Of a stretch of DNA of 9,194 nucleotides, positions 6,599 to 9,194 are shown in pieces. The DNA lies in assembly GCA_902803245.1 (NCBI GenBank), contig CADCPJ010000175.1, positions 1 to 9,194 on the forward strand, read 5' to 3'. The translations under genes and the position numbers were made by a program. The notes below the pieces were generated by a model. The model ran no database searches. It was not told where the DNA came from and saw only the letters and a list, made by a program, of their open reading frames with translations. Numbering within the stretch: position 1 is the stretch's first letter; each line of letters starts with the position of its first letter. Source of the stretch: an uncultured Lachnospiraceae bacterium (GTDB lineage: Bacteria; Bacillota; Clostridia; Lachnospirales; Lachnospiraceae).

Positions 6599-7536
6599 TT
6601 TCCCTGCCACGCTCTCCAGTCAAACACCTTCTCGATGGCGGCTATGGCAACCTCGCACTCCTTCTCATCGGGCTCCCTCGTGACGAGCTTTTGCAGCGCG
6701 AGGCCGGGTTTTACCAGCTGGTCGATGATGCCGCCCTCGTGGCAGCCCGCATAGCGGAGAAGCTCAAAGGAGACGCCCGCGATGACCGGTATGAGGATGA
6801 GCCTCCAAAGAAGCCTCCACAGTCCCGACTGGATCCCGAAAAGACCCAGGATTAAAAATGCTATGATCGAAATGCTGATGACGATCAGCAGAAAGCTCGT
6901 GCCGCACCTCCTGTGCTGCCTGGAGCTCTTCATCACGTTTTCCACCGTGAGGTCGAGGTCGTGCTCGATGCAGTTGATGCACTTGTGCTCGGCCCCGTGG
7001 TAGGCGAAGACTCTCTGGATGTCCTTCATTCTGGAAATGATGAGCATGTAGCCAAGGAAAATGGCCAGGCGCAGGATCGCCTCCAGGAAGTTGACGAGCA
7101 CGTCGGGGGCACCGGCGCGCCTTAAAGCTCCTGCCAGGAAAAACGGCAGCAGCATGAAGAGGGCGATCGAGAAGCACACGGAGAAGATGACCGTGCCGGT
7201 CATGAGCCATTTCCACTGCTTCTCTTCTTTCGCCTTCTCCTCCTCGGTCTTTACGATGACCTTCCCGTTCTCATCCGTCTCCTCCTCGTCGACGGCCTGG
7301 TCGGCTGCCCACATGAGGGAGGAAACGCCCACCACGAGGGAGTCGATGAAGGATACGACGCCTCTTATAATCGGGATCTTCCAGACTTTCTTTCCGGGGA
7401 TCACGCTCTTATAAGGTTTCTCAACGATAGCGATCTCCTCGTCTGACTTGCGAACGGCGATGGAGTACTTGTCGCCGTTTCGCATCATAATTCCTTCGAT
7501 AACGGCCTGTCCGCCGATTCCGGAATTCTTCTGCAT
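6595..7536 (-). CDS. DUF1385 family membrane protein (YqhQ-like)
   Basis: This 313-residue protein belongs to the DUF1385 family, whose biochemical role is not established. It begins with the family signature GGQAVIEGIMMR (8-19). It then has a short segment near 55-78, a strongly charged linker rich in Glu and Lys (about 79-108), membrane spans near 112-137, 150-168, 212-233 and 243-261, and a soluble tail. Between spans 2 and 3 lies YHGAEHKCINCIEHDLDLT (179-197), whose HxxEH core (H180, E183, H184), with nearby Cys and His, looks like a metal site; this fits the putative metal-dependent enzyme label given to YqhQ proteins. The ATG at 7536 has AAAGG about 11 nt upstream, a weak site. It overlaps prmC by 4 nt. 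The rho - rpmE - DUF1385 - prmC - prfA order is common in Clostridia, which suggests a link to translation, but no mechanism is known to me. Confidence 0.9.
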   Translation of the reverse strand: MQKNSGIGGQAVIEGIMMRNGDKYSIAVRKSDEEIAIVEKPYKSVIPGKKVWKIPIIRGVVSFIDSLVVGVSSLMWAADQAVDEEETDENGKVIVKTEEEKAKEEKQWKWLMTGTVIFSVCFSIALFMLLPFFLAGALRRAGAPDVLVNFLEAILRLAIFLGYMLIISRMKDIQRVFAYHGAEHKCINCIEHDLDLTVENVMKSSRQHRRCGTSFLLIVISISIIAFLILGLFGIQSGLWRLLWRLILIPVIAGVSFELLRYAGCHEGGIIDQLVKPGLALQKLVTREPDEKECEVAIAAIEKVFDWRAWQGK

Positions 7537-7793
7537 AATCTGTATAACCTTTCTGGTAACTGTTGGGCACCCCCGGCATCCGGGAGGTTCTTAGCAGGCG
7601 CGCCCTCATTTCTCCCTTTGCAAGGAGGGGGCACCTCTTGCGAATATCAAGAAAGGGACGAGCAACGCCCGTCCCTTAAATACGTTAAATGAAGAGCTTG
7701 CGCTGCAAGCGGATCGGCCGGAAAAGTGAACCGCACAAGCACCGGCCCTGGGCCCCTGCCGGAAAACCCGGAAGAGGAAACGCCCATGAAGCA
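7537..7793 (-). other. Hairpin-rich intergenic region between rpmE and the DUF1385 gene
   Basis: These 257 bp hold no convincing gene. Besides the terminator at 7651-7677, three compact inverted repeats are visible: 7696-7701 with 7705-7710 (GCTTGC/GCAAGC, perfect), 7742-7746 with 7758-7762 (CCGGC/GCCGG, with an alternative partner at 7768-7771), and 7570-7576 with 7580-7586 (a 7 bp GC-rich stem with one G-U pair in the leftward RNA, about 34 nt before the DUF1385 start). I could not find a -35/-10 pair with good spacing, so the downstream operon may depend on read-through. I recognise no known riboswitch. Confidence 0.5.
7651..7677 (-). terminator. Probable intrinsic terminator after rpmE
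   Basis: In the leftward direction an 11 bp stem (7677-7667 with 7663-7653; AAGGGACGGGC pairs GCUCGUCCCUU with one G-U pair) closes a 3-base loop and is followed by UUCUUGAUAUU, a broken U tract. It lies about 115 bp after the rpmE stop. The imperfect U tract suggests partial termination, leaving read-through into the DUF1385 operon. Confidence 0.65.
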
Positions 7794-8009
7794 TCAGTCT
7801 TTGGCTGCTGCCTTGACTCCATACTTCTTATTGAATGCCTCGATACGTCCGCGAGCCTGTGCAGCCTTCTGCTGGCCCGTGTAGAACGGATGGCACTTGG
7901 AGCAGATTTCAACGTGGATGTCCTTCTTCGTGGAGCCTACGGTAAATGTATTGCCGCAGTTGCATGTCACTGTTGCCTGCTGGTAATTCGGATGGATACC
8001 CTCTCTCAT
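7794..8009 (-). CDS. rpmE: 50S ribosomal protein L31, zinc-binding type
   Basis: L31 bridges the large and small ribosomal subunits near the central protuberance. The 71-residue protein starts [16 protein letters not shown] and carries the four zinc ligands of the C+ form, C16 and C18 (CNCG) and C36 and C39 ([10 protein letters not shown]), so it is the zinc-containing paralogue used when zinc is sufficient; a zinc-free copy elsewhere in the genome is possible but not visible. The C-terminus, [18 protein letters not shown], is typical and basic. The start is supported by AGAGGTGA about 8 nt upstream. It has its own promoter at 8092-8120 and a leader with a hairpin, and a probable terminator follows, so it can be expressed alone, as expected for a gene needed in large amounts. 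Read-through from rho is also possible because no good terminator is visible after rho. Confidence 0.97.
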   Translation of the reverse strand: MREGIHPNYQQATVTCNCGNTFTVGSTKKDIHVEICSKCHPFYTGQQKAAQARGRIEAFNKKYGVKAAAKD

Positions 8010-8045
8010 TGTTTCTCACCTCTTATCTCATGATCTATCATTGCT

Positions 8046-8066
8046 TTGAAAACGAAATGTTTTCAA
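8046..8066 (-). promoter_or_regulatory. Hairpin in the rpmE 5' leader
   Basis: A perfect 8 bp stem pairs 8046-8053 (TTGAAAAC) with 8059-8066 around a 5-base loop. It lies inside the predicted untranslated leader of about 75 nt, some 36 nt before the rpmE start. It is not followed by a U run in the leftward direction, so it is not a terminator. Leader structures that bind their own ribosomal protein are known for several ribosomal genes; whether this is one cannot be judged from one sequence. Confidence 0.4.
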
Positions 8067-8091
8067 TATTTGCCCGGAAACAGCAATTGGT

Positions 8092-8120
8092 ATTCTAGCA
8101 CACCGCCATCGCATTTGCAA
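8092..8120 (-). promoter_or_regulatory. Sigma-A type promoter of rpmE
   Basis: The leftward strand has TTGCAA (8120-8115, four of six matches to TTGACA), a 17 nt spacer, and TAGAAT (8097-8092, five of six matches to TATAAT) preceded by TGC, an extended -10 element. A start of transcription near 8085 would give a leader of about 75 nt before the rpmE ATG. It is the best promoter I could find in the intergenic regions of the window. Confidence 0.75.
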
Positions 8121-8204
8121 TAGGCATCTCACACGTTTCACATGCCCCTTCCCATGCCGTTTCGTCGTCAGGTTTTACAAACGGGAGCAAAAGAAAAGCC
8201 GCGC

Positions 8205-9194
8205 TCACCCCTGCCACTTCTGCAGGATGACGTTCACCACCTGCTCATTTGTCGGGTAGTAGGCAAATGCATTGAGGATCTGCTCCACGGCTTCTTCCGC
8301 CTTGACCCCGTTCATCCTGCGGTGCATGATATCGAGGGCCTTTTTCTCCTTCGGCGTAAGAAGGAGATCGTCCCGCCGCGTCCCGGACTTCACGATGTCG
8401 ATCGCGGGGAAGATCCTTCTCTCCTGCAATTTCCGGTCGAGGATGAGCTCCATGTTGCCTGTGCCCTTGAATTCCTCGTAGACCACATCGTCCATCTTGC
8501 TGCCCGTGTCCACGAGGGCCGTGGCCAGGATCGTGAGGCTCCCGCCCTCCCTCATATTTCTCGCAGCTCCGAAGAACCGCTTCGGCATATAGAGCGCCGT
8601 GGGGTCAAGTCCGCCGGACAGGGTTCTTCCGCTCTGTGGGACGAGAATGTTGTAAGCGCGTGTCAGCCTCGTGATGGAGTCGAGCAGGATGATCACGTCC
8701 TCGTGGTGCTCCACCAGTCTCTTCGCCCTCTCGATGACCATCTCGGAGACGCGCCTGTGGTGCTCGGGGAGCTCGTCGAAGGTGGAATAGATGATCTCCA
8801 CGTTCTTCCCGTGCACGGATTCCTTCATATCCGTCACTTCCTCGGGTCGCTCGTCGATGAGGAGGATGATCAGATTCGCATCGGGGTTGCCGAGGAGAAT
8901 GGACTTCGCCACGTCCTTTAAGAGAGTCGTCTTTCCCGCTTTCGGCGGGGAGACGATCATGCCTCTCTGCCCCTTGCCGATGGGGCTTATCAGATCCACG
9001 ATGCGGGTCGCCCTCGATCCGTCCGGGCGCTCGAGCCGGATGCGCTCATCCGGGAAGACCGGGGTCATGTTTTCGAAGACGGAGCGCCTCCTGGCCTCAT
9101 CCGCCGGCCGGTCGTTGACCTTCGACACATAGAGGAGGGCGCCGTACTTCTCTCCCTGGGCCCTGTCCCTGCGGTTTCCGGTGATCATGTCCCC
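8205..9194 (-). CDS. rho: Transcription termination factor Rho, C-terminal part (5' end outside window)
   Basis: Rho is a hexameric RNA-dependent ATPase that pulls RNA out of elongating polymerase. The frame is open to the window edge (it reads GD before the ATG at 9188), so that ATG is internal and about 330 residues are visible. It enters at the end of the RNA-binding cold-shock-like domain ([14 protein letters not shown]), then shows the Walker A loop [13 protein letters not shown], the Walker B strand [17 protein letters not shown], the [16 protein letters not shown] block and the [21 protein letters not shown]-loop/arginine-finger region, and ends with [20 protein letters not shown]. The N-terminal part, where many Gram-positive Rho proteins carry a long charged insertion, is not in the window. 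No clear intrinsic terminator follows the stop. The neighbour rpmE is the usual partner in Clostridia. Confidence 0.97.
   Translation of the reverse strand, partial: GDMITGNRRDRAQGEKYGALLYVSKVNDRPADEARRRSVFENMTPVFPDERIRLERPDGSRATRIVDLISPIGKGQRGMIVSPPKAGKTTLLKDVAKSILLGNPDANLIILLIDERPEEVTDMKESVHGKNVEIIYSTFDELPEHHRRVSEMVIERAKRLVEHHEDVIILLDSITRLTRAYNILVPQSGRTLSGGLDPTALYMPKRFFGAARNMREGGSLTILATALVDTGSKMDDVVYEEFKGTGNMELILDRKLQERRIFPAIDIVKSGTRRDDLLLTPKEKKALDIMHRRMNGVKAEEAVEQILNAFAYYPTNEQVVNVILQKWQG

Noticed and set aside
7421..7609. Small leftward frame with an AAGGGAG-like site before an ATG at 7609
   Set aside because: The ribosome binding site looks tempting as a leader peptide, but the frame runs well over 100 bp into the DUF1385 gene in another phase and has no recognisable product.
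7606..7912. Two leftward small frames around the rpmE 3' end and its downstream gap
   Set aside because: One overlaps rpmE in another phase, the other covers the hairpin-rich gap; neither has a ribosome binding site or a family-like sequence.
8110..8204. Possible terminator after rho
   Set aside because: GGCAT/ATGCC and GAGC/GCTC pairings exist but are short, with large loops and no U tract; no terminator can be supported.
8142..8921. Rightward frame of 259 codons opposite rho
   Set aside because: Antisense shadow of a gene with unmistakable Rho motifs; repetitive acidic and His-rich composition is an artefact of reading the complement.

Overview
The window suggests a fairly GC-rich member of the Clostridia, most likely Lachnospiraceae or a relative. 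The grounds are the gene order rho - rpmE - DUF1385 (yqhQ-like) - prmC - prfA, a Gram-positive type lipoprotein signal, and strong AGGAGG-type ribosome binding sites. I assign the taxon by inference from gene order and protein style, not from a marker search.

Layout. At the left edge the 3' part of argG (argininosuccinate synthase) runs rightward and ends at 1055 with a strong intrinsic terminator (1081-1111). Everything else runs leftward. Read in the direction of transcription, from the right edge: rho (N-terminus cut off by the window), a 195 bp gap holding a good sigma-A type promoter and a leader hairpin, rpmE (zinc-type ribosomal protein L31), a 257 bp hairpin-rich gap with a probable terminator, then a compact run of six genes. 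These are the yqhQ-like DUF1385 membrane protein, prmC (release factor glutamine methyltransferase), prfA (release factor 1), a divergent sugar-nucleotidyltransferase-like protein, glmM (phosphoglucosamine mutase) and a TPR-repeat lipoprotein. In this run yqhQ/prmC, prmC/prfA and glmM/TPR overlap, and the other two junctions are 44 and 68 bp. The convergent junction between the TPR gene and argG holds a near-perfect 21 bp hairpin that belongs to a small REP-like or MITE-like repeat.

Functional logic. The right half concerns transcription termination (Rho) and translation (L31, PrmC modifying the GGQ of its neighbour RF1). The left half concerns cell-envelope precursors (GlmM feeds UDP-GlcNAc synthesis), an uncharacterised NTP-transferase and an envelope lipoprotein. 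No mobile-element gene, CRISPR array, tRNA, rRNA or defence system is visible, and no stretch above 300 bp lacks a gene.

This is mostly conserved core genome and I do not see a new multi-gene system. The strongest oddity is in GlmM: the catalytic phosphoserine of the otherwise textbook ISASHNP loop is an arginine (R102, codon CGC), while the metal-binding, sugar-binding and phosphate-binding loops are intact. That is either a one-base sequence error or a genuinely inactive or altered mutase.
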